Source: Pseudochrobactrum saccharolyticum
Lineage (GTDB): Bacteria > Pseudomonadota > Alphaproteobacteria > Rhizobiales > Rhizobiaceae
Length of the DNA stretch: 64,000 nucleotides
Direction of reading: 5' to 3'
NCBI RefSeq assembly: GCF_008801715.1
Contig: NZ_VZPG01000001.1
Span: 1,397,589-1,461,588, forward strand
Shown: one piece after another, positions 53,493-63,701 of the stretch
Numbering within the stretch: position 1 is the first letter of the stretch
Layout: every line of letters begins with the position of its first letter
The notes under the pieces: generated by a model
The model's input: the letters and a program-made list of their open reading frames with translations, nothing else
Databases searched by the model: none
What the model was told of the DNA's origin: nothing
Program-made: the position numbers and the translations under genes

Positions 53493-55310
53493 TTACATGC
53501 CTTTGGACTTCGAGAAACGCTTGCGTTCATTCGGATCCAGATAGAGTTTACGCAGACGGATCGATTTTGGTGTTACTTCCATCAGTTCGTCATCCTGAAT
53601 CCAGGACAGAGCGCGTTCCAGAGTCATGCGGATCGGCGGGGTCAGCTTAACAGCTTCATCCTTACCGGATGCACGCATGTTGGTCAGCTTCTTGCCTTTC
53701 AGCACGTTAACTTCCAGATCGTTGTCGCGGGTATGAATACCAACGATCATGCCCTGATAAACTTTGGTACCGGCATCGATAATCATCGGGCCGCGGTCTT
53801 CAAGGTTGAACATTGCATAGGCAACCGATTCGCCCTGATCATTGGAGATCAGCACGCCGTTGTTACGTCCGCCGATTTCGCCTTTGTGCTGCTGATATTC
53901 GTGGAACAGACGGTTCATGATCGCTGTACCGCGTGTGTCAGTCATCAGTTCAGACTGGTAACCGATCAGACCGCGGGTCGGCGCAAAGAATACCAGACGA
54001 ACGCGGTTGCCGCCGGATGGACGCAGCTCAACCATTTCCGCTTTACGTTCAGACATTTTCTGAACAACAGTACCGGAATATTCTTCGTCAACGTCGATAA
54101 CGACTTCTTCTACCGGTTCCAGCAGATTGCCGTCTTCGTCTTTGTGCATCACAACGCGCGGACGGGAAATGCTCAGTTCGAAGCCTTCACGACGCATGTT
54201 TTCGATGAGAACAGCAAGCTGCAATTCACCGCGGCCGGAAACATAGAACGAATCTTTGTCTTCGGATTCTTCAATGCGCAGAGCAACCGAACCTTCAGCT
54301 TCTTTCAGCAGACGGTCGCGGATAACACGGCTGGTAACTTTGTCACCTTCGGTGCCGGCCAGCGGGCTGTCATTCACGATGAAGGACATGGTTACGGTCG
54401 GCGGATCAATCGGCTGAGCCTTCATGGCTTCGTTGATTGAAGGATCACAGAATGTGTCAGCCACGGTGCCTTTGGAAAGACCGGCAATAGCAACGATATC
54501 GCCTGCTACACCTTCTTCAATGGCAGTACGTTCCAGGCCACGGAAAGCAAGAATCTTGGAAATACGACCGTTTTCCAGCAGCTTACCGTCCTGACCGAGA
54601 ACTTTAACCGACTGGTTCGGCTTCAAAGTACCGGAATGGATACGACCGGTAATGATGCGGCCGAGGAACGGATCAGATTCCAGAATGGTACCGATCATCG
54701 AGAACGGGCCTTCAGCAACCTTTGGTGCCGGAACGTGCTTGACGATCAGATCGTAAAGCGGTGCCAGACCCTGATCGCTTGGACCTTCCGGGTTTTCTGC
54801 CATCCAGCCGTTACGGCCTGAACCGTAAAGGATCGGGAAGTCGAGCTGTTCGTCAGTCGCATCGAGCGCTGCGAACATGTCGAAAACTTCGTTGATGACT
54901 TCTTCATGACGGCCATCCGGACGGTCGATCTTGTTGATCGCAACGATAGGACGCAGGCCGAGCTTCAGGGCTTTACCGACTACGAATTTGGTCTGAGGCA
55001 TCGGGCCTTCAGCGGAGTCAACGAGAACAACAACACCGTCAACCATCGAAAGGATACGCTCAACCTCACCGCCGAAGTCGGCGTGGCCCGGAGTATCAAC
55101 GATATTGATGCGTGTATCTTTCCAGACAGCGGAAGTTGCCTTGGCAAGAATGGTGATGCCGCGCTCGCGCTCGATATCGCCGGAGTCCATCATGCGTTCG
55201 GTAACGCGTTGATTGTCGCGGAATACACCGGACTGTTTCAGAAGTTCGTCAACCAGGGTCGTTTTGCCGTGGTCAACGTGTGCGATGATCGCGATGTTGC
55301 GCAATTGCAT
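53493..55310 (-). CDS. typA: Translational GTPase TypA/BipA
   Basis: The ribosome-binding GTPase is related to EF-G and LepA and is involved in ribosome assembly and stress adaptation. The 605 residues match the family. The P-loop is AHVDHGKTT (10-18), G2/G3 include RGITILAK and [14 protein letters not shown], and G4 is NKIDRPDGR. The C-terminal BipA-specific region has YMIVGIH-type [12 protein letters not shown] and [20 protein letters not shown] (20 shown). Single gene. Confidence 0.96.
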   Translation of the reverse strand: MQLRNIAIIAHVDHGKTTLVDELLKQSGVFRDNQRVTERMMDSGDIERERGITILAKATSAVWKDTRINIVDTPGHADFGGEVERILSMVDGVVVLVDSAEGPMPQTKFVVGKALKLGLRPIVAINKIDRPDGRHEEVINEVFDMFAALDATDEQLDFPILYGSGRNGWMAENPEGPSDQGLAPLYDLIVKHVPAPKVAEGPFSMIGTILESDPFLGRIITGRIHSGTLKPNQSVKVLGQDGKLLENGRISKILAFRGLERTAIEEGVAGDIVAIAGLSKGTVADTFCDPSINEAMKAQPIDPPTVTMSFIVNDSPLAGTEGDKVTSRVIRDRLLKEAEGSVALRIEESEDKDSFYVSGRGELQLAVLIENMRREGFELSISRPRVVMHKDEDGNLLEPVEEVVIDVDEEYSGTVVQKMSERKAEMVELRPSGGNRVRLVFFAPTRGLIGYQSELMTDTRGTAIMNRLFHEYQQHKGEIGGRNNGVLISNDQGESVAYAMFNLEDRGPMIIDAGTKVYQGMIVGIHTRDNDLEVNVLKGKKLTNMRASGKDEAVKLTPPIRMTLERALSWIQDDELMEVTPKSIRLRKLYLDPNERKRFSKSKGM

Positions 55311-55499
55311 TGAGTTATCACTCTGAATAGGGGGTTGGGACGCTTAAGGATATCCCTCGTGAACGCCGCAGATAATGGGGCGCTCTTACAGGTTTTTCGC
55401 CAATTTTAAAAGGGGGCGGGCTGATTTTAGCATATTGCATATCTCATTGCTGCTGTGCACTGACTGCATAAAAAGCCTGACGGACATTTTCAGCATAAG

Positions 55500-55526
55500 A
55501 AAAAGGCCGGAAAATTCCGGCCTGTT
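55500..55526 (-). terminator. Terminator after mgtE
   Basis: A GGCCGGAA/TTCCGGCC stem is followed by TTTTTC on the minus strand, just beyond the mgtE stop. Confidence 0.75.
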
Positions 55527-55532
55527 CCGAGG

Positions 55533-56921
55533 TTAAAGCAGTGTTCCGGTGAGGAAAATAACAGCAACACTGAAATAGATGACCAAGCCCATCACATCGA
55601 CAAGTGTGGCCACAAAAGGTGCAGAGGCGCTGGCCGGATCAAGACCGAGACGCTGCAGAACAAACGGCAGCATCGAGCCGGAGAGAGAGCCGAACAGCAC
55701 AATACCGATCAGGGCCACGGCAATTGTGATGCCGATCAGCACCCAATGCTCACCGTAATCATAGAGGCCGGTTTTCTGCCAGATTGCGATACGGACAAAG
55801 CCGATCAGGCCCAGCATGGAGCCCAGCGCCAGACCTGTTGGTATTTCGCGCAGTGCGACACGCCACCAGTCACCGAGTTTGAGATCCTGCAATGCTAAGG
55901 CGCGGATCAGCAGGGATGTGGCCTGCGAGCCGGAATTACCACCTGAGCTCATAATCAGCGGAATGAACAGTGCCAGAACGATGGCTTTTTCCAGTTCCAC
56001 TTCAAAATGCTGCATGGCACTGGCCGTCAGCATTTCACTTAAGAACAGAATACAAAGCCAGCCGCCGCGTTTACGCAGCATTTCAAAGAAGCTAATCTGC
56101 ATATAAGGCTTGGTGAAAGCCTCCATACCACCAAATTTATAGGCATCTTCCGAAGTTTCTTCGGTCATGGCGTCCAGCACATCGTCCACGGTGACAATGC
56201 CGATCAGGTGGTGCTGTTCGTCCACAACAGGAATTGCCAGAAGATCGTGCTTGCGGAACAGACGTGCAACTTCTTCCTGATCCATCATTGGTGGAATTGT
56301 CAGCGGTTCCTGATCACGGCCGACTTCTGCAATACCGGCTTGCGGATTGGCGGTGATGAGACGGCGCAGTGATACCACATGCTGTAAAATGCGGGTTTCC
56401 GGATTTTCAACATAGATGGCATAGACCGTTTCACGGGAGCGCTCGACCTGCCGGATATGAGCTAAAGTCTGTTCGACTGTCCATGTGGATGGCACAGCGA
56501 TAAATTCCGTTGTCATTAGACCACCGGCGGTATCGGCCGGATAGCCCATCAGTTTTTTCAGTGCGGTTTTGGTTTCCGGTGAAAGAACTGAAAACAGACG
56601 GTTGCGGGACGGCCAGTCCAGATCATGGAAAATGTCTGTTGCACGGTCTGCAGACATGCCGTTCAGAATCTCTGCAGCACGTCCGTTATCCAGACTGTCA
56701 ATGATTTGGTCTGCATAATGCAGTTCCGGCTGATCCAGAAAAAGAACAGCCTGTTCGGTTGAAATGCTGCGGAATAAAGTGACCTGATCGTCGAGATCAA
56801 GCTCGTTAATCAGTTCAACAGCATCACCTGTACGCAATTGGCCGATCTGCTCAAGCAGGGCGGAGATTGCAAGATTCGTTGTATCGAGAGCAGCACGGAA
56901 GGTGCTGTTATTGTTGTTCAT
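55533..56921 (-). CDS. mgtE: Magnesium transporter MgtE
   Basis: The magnesium-gated channel has 462 residues: an MgtE N domain (about 30-130), two CBS domains (about 135-255, with MTTEFIAVPSTWTVEQTLAH, 20 shown, and LAIPVVDEQHHLIGIVTVDD), and five membrane helices from about 285. The membrane part includes SGGNSGSQATSLLIRALAL, the pore signature. The open frame starts at a TTG (56966). ATG 56921 is chosen because AGAGG lies seven bases upstream and it begins just before the conserved domain. Confidence 0.93.
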   Translation of the reverse strand: MNNNNSTFRAALDTTNLAISALLEQIGQLRTGDAVELINELDLDDQVTLFRSISTEQAVLFLDQPELHYADQIIDSLDNGRAAEILNGMSADRATDIFHDLDWPSRNRLFSVLSPETKTALKKLMGYPADTAGGLMTTEFIAVPSTWTVEQTLAHIRQVERSRETVYAIYVENPETRILQHVVSLRRLITANPQAGIAEVGRDQEPLTIPPMMDQEEVARLFRKHDLLAIPVVDEQHHLIGIVTVDDVLDAMTEETSEDAYKFGGMEAFTKPYMQISFFEMLRKRGGWLCILFLSEMLTASAMQHFEVELEKAIVLALFIPLIMSSGGNSGSQATSLLIRALALQDLKLGDWWRVALREIPTGLALGSMLGLIGFVRIAIWQKTGLYDYGEHWVLIGITIAVALIGIVLFGSLSGSMLPFVLQRLGLDPASASAPFVATLVDVMGLVIYFSVAVIFLTGTLL

Positions 56922-57153
56922 TGGTTTGCCTCTCTGTCGATCCGCCGTCATGGCAGATTGTGACAAACCAATCGCTCCTGCGATCAGGTCAGATCTGCCA
57001 TTGACGGCATAAACAATCGACTGTGACTGTCGCTGGGCATAAGAGTAAAACTCCGGTTAAAATCAGACCTGATGGTCTGGGCGTGTTTTGTGCTCTCGGG
57101 CCGCGCTTGTCAACCCTGCTGTTTTCGCCTGACAATTCTATGAGAGTCTGACT

Positions 57154-58422
57154 TTACCGGTCTGCAGATTTTTCAGGGGTAATCGGATGCTCCAAGGTAG
57201 GGGCCAGAGGCAGTTTGAACCTGTTCCACATTATATAGCTGATTAATGACAGTAATCCCATCAGCGGCAATAATGTTGCCATGGCGATAACCGGATCGCC
57301 CATAGAGGCTGAAATGATGCCGCCGACCAGACCACCGCCCATCTGGAAGAAGCCCATCAAAGCGGAAGCCGAACCGGCAATTTTCGGAAAAGGTGCCATG
57401 GCTGCCGTTGTCATCTGCGGTGTGAGAAAAGCAATGCCCATCACGTAAAGCCCCATCGGCAGCATGACCAGCAGATAGCCCGGTTCATAAATGCGCAGCA
57501 ACACAGCGAGCAGGATACTGGCGGAGCCGGTGCAGAGCAACCCGATGCAGGACATCTGGAAAACGGTCACGCGCTGCATCAGGATGCGGTAAATAATGCC
57601 GCCTGAAATATAGAAAGCAGTTTGTAACAACATCCCCATGCCGAAAGTGCTTGGTGACAGTCCCACACGCGTCATAAGAATAAAGGGCATGATGGTGGCT
57701 GATGTATAGAGCGCACCGGTAGCGCCGGTAAGCACCAGACTGGCAAACAGGAAGTGCGGGGTTTTCAGCAGGCTGAAATAGGATTGCACAAGTGCCCGTG
57801 GCCGGACACGGGAAGGATCGGGTTTGCCGGTTTCCTGCACAAAAAGCAACATCATGAGAATGACGGCTGCCCCTTGCAGGATCATTACCAGAAAGATCGC
57901 ATGCCAGCCGAGAAATTCCAGGGTCAGCCCGCCAAGTGTCGGGCCGATGGCAGGGCCGACGGACAGCACGATGCCGATCAGGTTCATCACCCGCGCCGAG
58001 CGGTCACTGGTGAACAGATCACGGACAATCGCGCGGGACATGGTAACGCCGACTGCTGCACCGACCCCTTGCAGCAGGCGTGCCAGCACCATGATCTCAA
58101 TCGTCGGAGCAAACAATGCCAGCACACTGGCTGCCAGATAGACAGACATGAAAAGAATAGTGATGGGTTTGCGGCCATAGCCGTCTGATAAGGGACCGCA
58201 GATCAGCTGGGCAAAACAAAAGCCGCCGAAATAGGCGGTCAGGGTCAGTTTAACAGCAGCCTCAGTGGTGCCGAAATCCGAGACAATTTCCGGCATCGCC
58301 GGTGTATAGAGCGACATTGCCAGCGGGCCGATGGCGGCAAGAAAGCCGCCGATAATGCCAACGCGGCGCTCGGACATAATGACAAGCGGGGATGTTTTTT
58401 CGCGGGGGGATGAATCGGACAT
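57154..58422 (-). CDS. MFS drug-resistance transporter, Bcr/CflA type
   Basis: The 12-helix efflux protein has 422 residues. GPLAMSLYTPAMPEI at the start and LICGPLSDGYGRKPI are Bcr/CflA hallmarks. LARLLQGVGAAVGVTMSRAI (20 shown) and SVGPAIGPTLGG, the drug:H+ antiporter motif C, follow. A MarR-family gene lies 44 bases upstream on the same strand, so the pair is probably one regulated efflux unit. The exported compound is unknown. Confidence 0.9.
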   Translation of the reverse strand: MSDSSPREKTSPLVIMSERRVGIIGGFLAAIGPLAMSLYTPAMPEIVSDFGTTEAAVKLTLTAYFGGFCFAQLICGPLSDGYGRKPITILFMSVYLAASVLALFAPTIEIMVLARLLQGVGAAVGVTMSRAIVRDLFTSDRSARVMNLIGIVLSVGPAIGPTLGGLTLEFLGWHAIFLVMILQGAAVILMMLLFVQETGKPDPSRVRPRALVQSYFSLLKTPHFLFASLVLTGATGALYTSATIMPFILMTRVGLSPSTFGMGMLLQTAFYISGGIIYRILMQRVTVFQMSCIGLLCTGSASILLAVLLRIYEPGYLLVMLPMGLYVMGIAFLTPQMTTAAMAPFPKIAGSASALMGFFQMGGGLVGGIISASMGDPVIAMATLLPLMGLLSLISYIMWNRFKLPLAPTLEHPITPEKSADR

Positions 58423-58466
58423 AGCGGCATGCTTTATGGTTGGGAGCTAAATTGCGGATAACCGGA

Positions 58467-58934
58467 TCAGCTTTTCCGGTTTTCCTGATTGATTTGTCTT
58501 AAATGTGCGCGGACGGTCAGCAGATTATTCAAAAATCTCTGCCACTCTTCCGGCGGCAGCGCCTGTGAAGCATCGGCGATGGTTTCTTTCGCAATACGTT
58601 TCAGCTCATCCAGAACCGGCACGGCTGTATCATTGAGAAAAATCAGCTTGGCACGACGGTCATCGGGATCAGGCTCACGGCGCAGTAAGCCACGATTTTC
58701 CAGCCTGTCGAGATAGCCGGACAGGGTCATAGCTTCAATATTCATACTCTCGGCGAGGACAGACTGGCGGGCTGGCTGATAACGCGCAACATGAACCAGT
58801 GTCCGTGACTCGAAAGCCGTGAGTTCAAGACCTGCGGCAACGATCTTACGCTCCCGCTCAAGGCTGAAAAGCCGGCTGATATCATAGACAACGAAACCGA
58901 AACTATCGGGATCGTAGGATTTTCCTGCAAACAT
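58467..58934 (-). CDS. MarR family transcriptional regulator
   Basis: The winged-helix regulator has 155 residues. The DNA-binding part includes RQSVLAESMNIEAMTLSGYL (20 shown), then the wing DRLENRGLLRREPDPDDRRA with the conserved DxRAK-type wing tip. The N-terminal helices form the dimer interface. It lies just upstream of the Bcr/CflA efflux gene, which is its likely target; the ligand cannot be told. Confidence 0.92.
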   Translation of the reverse strand: MFAGKSYDPDSFGFVVYDISRLFSLERERKIVAAGLELTAFESRTLVHVARYQPARQSVLAESMNIEAMTLSGYLDRLENRGLLRREPDPDDRRAKLIFLNDTAVPVLDELKRIAKETIADASQALPPEEWQRFLNNLLTVRAHLRQINQENRKS

Positions 58935-59071
58935 TGTAAGGCATCCTTATAATAAGGTTTCCTTACTATTTATTTTCAAACCGGTCAATTATCCGTATAA
59001 ATCACTTGTGGCGGATAAGCGGGCTGCTTAAATGTTTGAAATGCAATTCTGCAAACCGGAGACCGTGAGTT

Positions 59072-61126
59072 ATGCCGCAGGACAATCAGATGACGCCCGC
59101 CTATTCAGCACTCAGCCAGTGGAGCGGCCCGCTTGGTCTGCCGGATTTCAGTAAATTCAGTGATGCGGATTTCAACGCGGCTTTTGATATCGCTTTGGAA
59201 AAAGACTGGGCGGATGTGGAAGCCGTTCTGCAGAACCCTGATGCGCCGACAATTGAGAATACGCTGAAAGCTTTGCAGCTTTCCGGCCGTGATCTTTCCC
59301 ATATTGCCGCGATTTTCTGGATGCGCGCCGGTGCCCATACCAATGAGGATATTCAGGCGCTGGAGCGTGAAGTTGCGCCGAGAATGTCCCGCCATCACTC
59401 GCGCATCATGATGAATGAAGCGCTGTTTGCCCGCCTTGATGCGCTTTATCAGAGCCGTACCAAGCTTGGACTGGATACGGAAACGCTGCGTGTGCTGGAA
59501 AAGAGCTGGAAAGGCTTTGTGCGTAACGGCGCTAAACTGAATGCACAGGACAAAGCACGACTGGCCGATATTAATGAAAAGCTCGCCGGTCTCGGTGCCG
59601 GTTTCGGCCAGAACGTGCTGAAAGACGAAGCATCATGGGCTTTGTTTATTACTGATGAGGCAGAGCTTGCCGGTTTGCCGGAGCAGTTGCGGGCTGCGAT
59701 GAAAGCGGCGGCTGAAGAGCGCGGCCGTGAAGATGCATGGGCGGTTACGCTTTCCCGCGCGATTGTTGAGCCGTTCCTAACCTTCTCCTCTGTTCGTCAT
59801 TTGCGTGAAAAAGCCTATGAAGCATGGGCAAAGCGCGGTGAAAATGGCGGTGCGACTGACAATCGCACATTGGTGACAGAGATTGTTGCCTTACGTGATG
59901 AAAAGGCAAAGCTGCTCGGCTATGCAAATTTCGCTGCGTTCAAGCTTGATGACACAATGGCCAAAACACCCGATGCGGTGATGGATTTGCTGATGCCGGT
60001 TTGGGATAAAGCCAAACAACGCGCATCGGAAGAGCAGGCTGATCTTGAAAAGCTGATTACCGGTGAGGGGCTTAATCATCCGGTAGCCGGTTGGGACTGG
60101 CGTTATTATGCAGAAAAACTGCGTGCCGAGCGCTTCGCTTTTGATGAAGGCGATCTCAAGCCGTATCTGCAGCTCAATAAAATTATTGAAGCAGCTTTTG
60201 ATGTGGCAACACGTCTGTTCGGCCTGACATTCAAAGAACATCAGGGTATTCAGACATGGCATCCGGATGTGCGTGTGTGGGAAGTGTTCAACGCGGATGG
60301 TTCACGACGCGGCTTGTTCTTGGGTGATTATTTTGCCCGTCAGAGCAAACGCTCCGGCGCATGGATGAGCGCTTTGCAGTCGTCTCATCGTCTGGATGGT
60401 GGTCAGCCACCGATCATTTATAATGTAATGAACTTCGCCAAACCGCCGAAAGGTGAGGTGGCTCTGTTGTCGCTCGATGATGCACATACACTGTTCCACG
60501 AATTCGGCCATGCCCTGCACGGATTGCTGAGTGATGTAACATGGCCTGCGATTTCCGGCACTGCAGTGTCGCGCGATTTTGTCGAATTGCCATCCCAGCT
60601 CTATGAACATTGGTTGACCGAACGTCCGGTGCTGGAGAAGTTCGCTACTCATTATAAAACCGGTGAGACAATCCCGCAGGATCTTATTGATAAAGTGTTG
60701 AAAGCCGCGACTTTCAATGCCGGTTTCAACACGGTGGAGTTCACCTCATCGGCGCTGGTCGATATGGCATTTCATACCAGTGACAAGCCTGTGACTGACC
60801 CGCTGGTTTTTGAAGCGGAAGTTCTGAAAAAACTGGATATGCCGGAAGCGATTATCATGCGCCATCGTACCCCGCACTTCCTGCATGTGTTCAGCGGTGA
60901 CGGATATTCAGCCGGTTACTATTCTTATATGTGGTCGGAAGTTCTGGACGCTGATGCTTTTGCGGCTTTTGAAGAAAGCGGCGATGTGTTCAATGCCGAT
61001 CTGGCAGAAAAGCTGAAGACCCATATTTATGCGGCGGGTGGTTCCAAAGATCCGGAGGAATTGTACAAAACATTCCGTGGCCGGATGCCGAGCCCGCAAG
61101 CCATGATCGAAAAACGCGGCCTTTAA
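59072..61126 (+). CDS. M3 family oligopeptidase / dipeptidyl carboxypeptidase
   Basis: The soluble zinc peptidase has 684 residues. The HEFGH zinc motif is at 476-480 within FHEFGHALHGLL, and the downstream glutamate ligand region follows (SRDFVELPSQLYEHW). GYSAGYYSYMWSEVLDADAF (20 shown) near 615 is the substrate-binding block of oligopeptidase A/Dcp. No signal peptide, so cytosolic. It degrades short peptides, perhaps cleaved signal peptides as for PrlC. An unusual feature is none; single gene. Confidence 0.94.
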   Translation: MPQDNQMTPAYSALSQWSGPLGLPDFSKFSDADFNAAFDIALEKDWADVEAVLQNPDAPTIENTLKALQLSGRDLSHIAAIFWMRAGAHTNEDIQALEREVAPRMSRHHSRIMMNEALFARLDALYQSRTKLGLDTETLRVLEKSWKGFVRNGAKLNAQDKARLADINEKLAGLGAGFGQNVLKDEASWALFITDEAELAGLPEQLRAAMKAAAEERGREDAWAVTLSRAIVEPFLTFSSVRHLREKAYEAWAKRGENGGATDNRTLVTEIVALRDEKAKLLGYANFAAFKLDDTMAKTPDAVMDLLMPVWDKAKQRASEEQADLEKLITGEGLNHPVAGWDWRYYAEKLRAERFAFDEGDLKPYLQLNKIIEAAFDVATRLFGLTFKEHQGIQTWHPDVRVWEVFNADGSRRGLFLGDYFARQSKRSGAWMSALQSSHRLDGGQPPIIYNVMNFAKPPKGEVALLSLDDAHTLFHEFGHALHGLLSDVTWPAISGTAVSRDFVELPSQLYEHWLTERPVLEKFATHYKTGETIPQDLIDKVLKAATFNAGFNTVEFTSSALVDMAFHTSDKPVTDPLVFEAEVLKKLDMPEAIIMRHRTPHFLHVFSGDGYSAGYYSYMWSEVLDADAFAAFEESGDVFNADLAEKLKTHIYAAGGSKDPEELYKTFRGRMPSPQAMIEKRGL

Positions 61127-61135
61127 TAAATTAGA

Positions 61136-61168
61136 AAACGCCCCTGTAGGATATGCAGGGGCTTTTAT
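61136..61168. terminator. Terminator between the M3 peptidase and DUF1737 genes
   Basis: A GCCCCTG/CAGGGGC stem with a nine-base loop is flanked by AAAA and TTTTATTTTT. Confidence 0.75.
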
Positions 61169-61170
61169 TT

Positions 61171-61377
61171 TTAGAAGCTGCCGAGCTTGATATCCGGCGA
61201 ATATTCATGCCCTTCAACGGTCTTGGTTACGGCCTGACCGCAATACATCTTCTTTTCTTCAGCATTATAGCTGTGGCTTGGTGAGCCATAGAGCATCCAG
61301 CCTTTGTTCAGGGCTTCGGTAACACGATGACAAAAGGAAGAATCATCCGGACCGGTGAGAAAACGATATAGCTGCAT
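61171..61377 (-). CDS. DUF1737 domain-containing protein
   Basis: The protein has 68 residues covering the whole DUF1737 domain: MQLYRFLTGPDDSSFCHRVT (20 shown), then LNKGWMLYGSPS and the C-terminal GQAVTKTVEG. The family is small, soluble and of unknown function. It lies 35 bases beyond the stop-strand start of the CitE-like gene, probably in one transcript with it. Confidence 0.85.
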   Translation of the reverse strand: MQLYRFLTGPDDSSFCHRVTEALNKGWMLYGSPSHSYNAEEKKMYCGQAVTKTVEGHEYSPDIKLGSF

Positions 61378-61412
61378 AGGAAACTCCTGTAGTTTGCAGA
61401 AACTCGAAAGAA

Positions 61413-62282
61413 TCAGCGCGCACGCGCAAGAACGCGTTCTGCCTGACGAATATGTAATTGCTCGACCATAGAGCCATTCAAGGAGATGGCGCCTTTGGAA
61501 GCATTTTCCGGCAGATTAAAAGCAGCAATTACCTGATTTGCCCATGCGGTTTCTTCGGCAGTTGAGGAATAGCTGTTCAAAGCGGTTTCAATCTGGGAAG
61601 GATGGATCAGTGTTTTGCCGTCGAAACCAAGCATTGCTCCTTGTTCGCACTCGGCTTTGAAGCCTTCCTGATCCTGAAAATTATTATAAACACCGTCCAA
61701 TACATCAATACCACCGGCACGGGCGGCAAGAATAATCTGCATCATCCATGGCAGTAATGCGCTGCGTTGGTTGGTGGTTTTAACGCCAGTGCTCAGAGCA
61801 ATATCATTGGTGCCGACGATGAAACATTTGAGGCGTGCAGCGGATTTCTGCGCCAGTCGTGCAATTTCATCCGCATTGAGAATACCGCGCGGCGTTTCAA
61901 TCATTGCCCAGATGCCGAGGGGCTCCGGTGCATCATAATCATCAAGCTTGCGGGCAGCATCTATCACCTGTTGCGGCGTTTCTGTTTTCGGCAGAACAAT
62001 AGCCTCAGTTTTGAGTTCTGCTGCCAGTTTCAGATCATCCTCACCCCATTGCGTGGCAAGACTGTTGATACGGATAGCTTTTAGCGGGCTTCGTACTGTT
62101 TGGTGCTGCTCCTGAAAATGTTTGCGCAGATTAACACGCGCTTCATGCTTCATTTGCTCGGCAACAGAGTCTTCAAGGTCATATATAATGGCATCAGGCT
62201 GTAGTTGTGTGCTTTTGGCGAGGGCTTTCTGATGGCTGGCCGGAACATAAAGCACGGCACGGCGCGGCTGATAAAGTGTCAC
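61413..62282 (-). CDS. HpcH/HpaI-fold lyase, CitE-like
   Basis: The TIM-barrel CoA-ester lyase or thioesterase of the citrate lyase beta/malyl-CoA lyase type has 289 residues. RAVLYVPASHQKALAKS and IYDLEDSVAEQMK open the barrel with the acidic metal site. RINSLATQWGEDDL, LPKTETPQQVIDA, MIETPRGILNADEIARLA and FDGKTLIHPSQIE are the conserved blocks. There are no citrate-lyase alpha or gamma genes, so it is a stand-alone CitE-like enzyme, with malyl- or citramalyl-CoA as likely substrates. DUF1737 follows. Confidence 0.88.
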   Translation of the reverse strand: MTLYQPRRAVLYVPASHQKALAKSTQLQPDAIIYDLEDSVAEQMKHEARVNLRKHFQEQHQTVRSPLKAIRINSLATQWGEDDLKLAAELKTEAIVLPKTETPQQVIDAARKLDDYDAPEPLGIWAMIETPRGILNADEIARLAQKSAARLKCFIVGTNDIALSTGVKTTNQRSALLPWMMQIILAARAGGIDVLDGVYNNFQDQEGFKAECEQGAMLGFDGKTLIHPSQIETALNSYSSTAEETAWANQVIAAFNLPENASKGAISLNGSMVEQLHIRQAERVLARAR

Positions 62283-62525
62283 TCAGAATTTCTCCCTGGC
62301 AAAGATGTTCGTGTTATTTTTGATCTGAAAACCAGCCAAAAATGACAGGATATTGTTTGAATTGAATATTATAGGAAATCAATGAAAAGGTAGTTGCCTT
62401 TGGGGTTGAGGGGCGCATTATTGTCATGGTGCGGCACTTCGCTTGGATTTCAGGCCTTTGACTCTGCAAAAAGCTGGTGTAAAGCACAATGAGAAAAGCA
62501 TTTTGACTTACAGGTTACGAGACCG

Positions 62526-63131
62526 ATGGAAAAATTTACCAAGCTTACCGGCGTTGCCGCTCCGTTGCCGATCATCAATATCGATACGGATATGATTATC
62601 CCTAAGGATTATCTGAAGACAATCAAGCGTACAGGTCTTGGTAAAGGTCTATTCGCGGAAATGCGCTTTAATGAAGACGGTTCCGAAAATCCGGATTTCG
62701 TTCTGAACAAACCTGCTTATCGCAATGCGCAGATTCTGGTGGCCGGTGACAATTTCGGTTGCGGTTCATCCCGCGAACACGCGCCTTGGGCTTTGCTGGA
62801 TTTCGGCATCCGCTGCGTGATCTCTACGTCTTTTGCGGATATCTTCTATAATAACTGCTTTAAGAATGGTATCCTGCCGATCAAGGTTTCTCAGGAAGAT
62901 CTGGACAAGCTGATGGATGATGCTTCGCGCGGCGCCAATGCCACGCTGACAGTTGATCTTGAGGGGATGGTAATTTCCGGTCCGGATGGCGGTTCCATTG
63001 CTTTTGAACTGGATGAGTTCAAACGCCATTGTATGCTCAATGGTTTGGATGATATCGGCCTGACAATGGAGAAAGCGGATAATATCTCAGTTTTCGAGAA
63101 GAAGAATTCTGCAAGCCGTCCGTGGGCGTAA
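62526..63131 (+). CDS. leuD: 3-isopropylmalate dehydratase small subunit
   Basis: The swivel-domain subunit of the LeuCD isomerase acts in leucine synthesis. The 201 residues match the family. [17 protein letters not shown] opens the fold, and [20 protein letters not shown] (20 shown) is the substrate-binding signature. The upstream 243 bases to the CitE-like gene show no leucine-rich leader ORF. LeuC is not in the window. A terminator follows. Confidence 0.95.
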   Translation: MEKFTKLTGVAAPLPIINIDTDMIIPKDYLKTIKRTGLGKGLFAEMRFNEDGSENPDFVLNKPAYRNAQILVAGDNFGCGSSREHAPWALLDFGIRCVISTSFADIFYNNCFKNGILPIKVSQEDLDKLMDDASRGANATLTVDLEGMVISGPDGGSIAFELDEFKRHCMLNGLDDIGLTMEKADNISVFEKKNSASRPWA

Positions 63132-63186
63132 GCCTTTAAAATAAGGCTCACTTGGCATTTACAGGATAAATGCCTATATCAGTTTT

Positions 63187-63225
63187 GAAACCACGCTGCA
63201 GATGGCTGTCAGCGTGGTTTTTTTA
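63187..63225 (+). terminator. Terminator after leuD
   Basis: An AAACCACGCT/AGCGTGGTTT stem with an eleven-base loop ends in T7. A smaller GGCATTT/AAATGCC hairpin precedes it. Confidence 0.82.
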
Positions 63226-63281
63226 TGGAATCAATTTTGGACTACCTGCTGTATAATAAGCGGGGCAGAAAGACAGGGACA

Positions 63282-63701
63282 ATGGTTCAGACTGATCTGA
63301 GCGGAGACTGGGCAACAAGACTTGCCCCGTCTGTAGATGAACTGAAATCACTGGCATTGAATGCGTATGCGCATATGCCGGATGACTTTCGTGCGCTCAG
63401 CCCGCAGATTCGTATTGAAGTGGCCGATTTTCCGGATGAACAGGTTATGGAAGATCTGGATCTGGATACGCCTTATGACATTCTCTGTCTCTTTGAGGGG
63501 CGGGGTGTAGGAGAGCGGTTTCATTTGCGTGCGCAGGAAGGTCCAGAAGTGCTGACATTATATCGTCGCGCTATTCTGGATTACTGGAGTGAGAATACGG
63601 AAACGCTTGGTGAGATCATCGGTCATATATTGCTGCATGAGATTGGCCAGAGCTTAGGTCTGTCGGAAGCGGAGATGGATCGGCTCGGCAGTCAGCATTA
63701 A
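63282..63701 (+). CDS. Zincin-like metallopeptidase family protein with altered HExxH
   Basis: The protein has 139 residues of the small Zincin_1-type family found next to leu genes in Rhizobiales. The family segment is seen as RIEVADFPDEQVMEDLDLD (19 shown), then LYRRAILDYW. The metal motif region reads LHEIGQSLGLSE with His119 and Glu120, but the second zinc His is replaced by Gln123 (CAG), and the usual HH pair is lost. It may be inactive. The frame is open from 63225, inside the leuD terminator. ATG 63282 with AGGGA upstream is chosen. Confidence 0.78.
   Translation: MVQTDLSGDWATRLAPSVDELKSLALNAYAHMPDDFRALSPQIRIEVADFPDEQVMEDLDLDTPYDILCLFEGRGVGERFHLRAQEGPEVLTLYRRAILDYWSENTETLGEIIGHILLHEIGQSLGLSEAEMDRLGSQH

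Noticed and set aside
56967..57150. Inverted repeat ATCAGGTC/GACCTGAT upstream of mgtE as a magnesium riboswitch
   Set aside because: The pairing is real but short. None of the conserved M-box features could be recognised, and a chance repeat of this length is plausible.
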